This document shows, in pieces, positions 32,264-32,317 of a stretch of 32,317 nt of DNA. This DNA is from Paraglomus occultum (lineage: Eukaryota; Glomeromycota; Glomeromycetes; Paraglomerales; Paraglomeraceae): NCBI GenBank assembly GCA_910592205.1, contig CAJVPJ010000245.1, positions 1 to 32,317 of the forward strand, read 5' to 3'. Under the pieces are notes generated by a model. The model was given only the letters and a program-made list of their open reading frames with translations. It did not search any database and had not been told where the DNA came from. Within the stretch, counting starts at the first letter, position 1. Each line of letters starts with the position of its first letter. Position numbers and translations under genes: made by a program.

Positions 32264-32317
32264 AAAGAATGCTGGAGAAATGATAGATAAATTGACATTA
32301 ACGTATAATCGTGGTAG
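32264..32317 (+). repeat. Exact inverted copy of part of ATP3 exon 7, cut by the window edge
   Basis: The last 54 bases are the exact reverse complement of 30261-30314. On the plus strand they encode KNAGEMIDKLTLTYNRG plus two bases of the next codon, in the ATP3 frame, and the window ends inside the match. Upstream of 32264 the identity stops abruptly: the next codons read FALKIHI rather than SAMENAT. This is either a partial inverted duplication, the start of a second ATP3-derived sequence, or an assembly effect at a repeat. Confidence 0.9.

Overview
The window is nuclear DNA from a fungus: AT-rich, with short spliceosomal introns (mostly 65-100 nt, GT-AG), long intergenic stretches and genes of typical fungal families. 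The reconstructed proteins are a Dna2 replication nuclease-helicase, a VNX1/CAX-type vacuolar cation/H+ exchanger, an ARMC8/Gid5 armadillo protein and the mitochondrial F1-ATPase gamma subunit. Two divergent multi-HMG-box proteins and a small secreted double-psi beta-barrel protein suggest an early-diverging lineage, perhaps Mucoromycota/Glomeromycotina where HMG families are expanded. That placement is inference, not proof.

Layout. 1-1010 holds no gene but has a ~190-bp imperfect hairpin. 1011-5500 (+) is DNA2, 15 exons, 1138 aa, including one GC-AG intron. It converges on 5797-9028 (-), a 9-exon, 855-aa cation/H+ exchanger. 9029-13120 is a repeat-bearing gap with an inverted-repeat cluster (9968-10412) and a decayed pogo-like DNA transposon (10506-11661) flanked by TA. 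13121-16571 (+) is ARMC8/GID5, 15 exons, 664 aa. 17270-18246 (-) is a Ser-rich, coiled-coil protein of unknown function. 21114-21632 (+) is a secreted expansin/RlpA-like protein with a pyrimidine-rich promoter. 23593-25476 (-) is a 627-aa protein with three HMG-like boxes. 25996-26737 holds coding-like fragments in clashing frames, probably a dead gene. 28893-29935 (+) is a 259-aa protein with two HMG-like boxes behind a CCAAT/TATA promoter. It converges on ATP3 at 30122-31669 (-), 8 exons, 291 aa.

All exon joins below were built by hand from splice signals, reading frame and family similarity. For each of the five confidently spliced multi-exon genes (DNA2, the exchanger, ARMC8, the two-box HMG gene, ATP3) the summed exon length is a multiple of three and the frame stays open to the stop. 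The genes share no operon-like logic: they cover DNA replication/repair, vacuolar ion balance, regulated protein degradation, energy metabolism, DNA binding and secretion.

The oddest structural feature is the right edge. The last 54 bases repeat ATP3 exon 7 exactly but on the opposite strand, so the window stops inside an inverted partial copy of that gene. No clearly new multi-gene system is visible. The best leads are this inverted ATP3 copy, the two divergent HMG-box genes, the uncharacterised Ser-rich/coiled-coil protein and the decayed pogo element.
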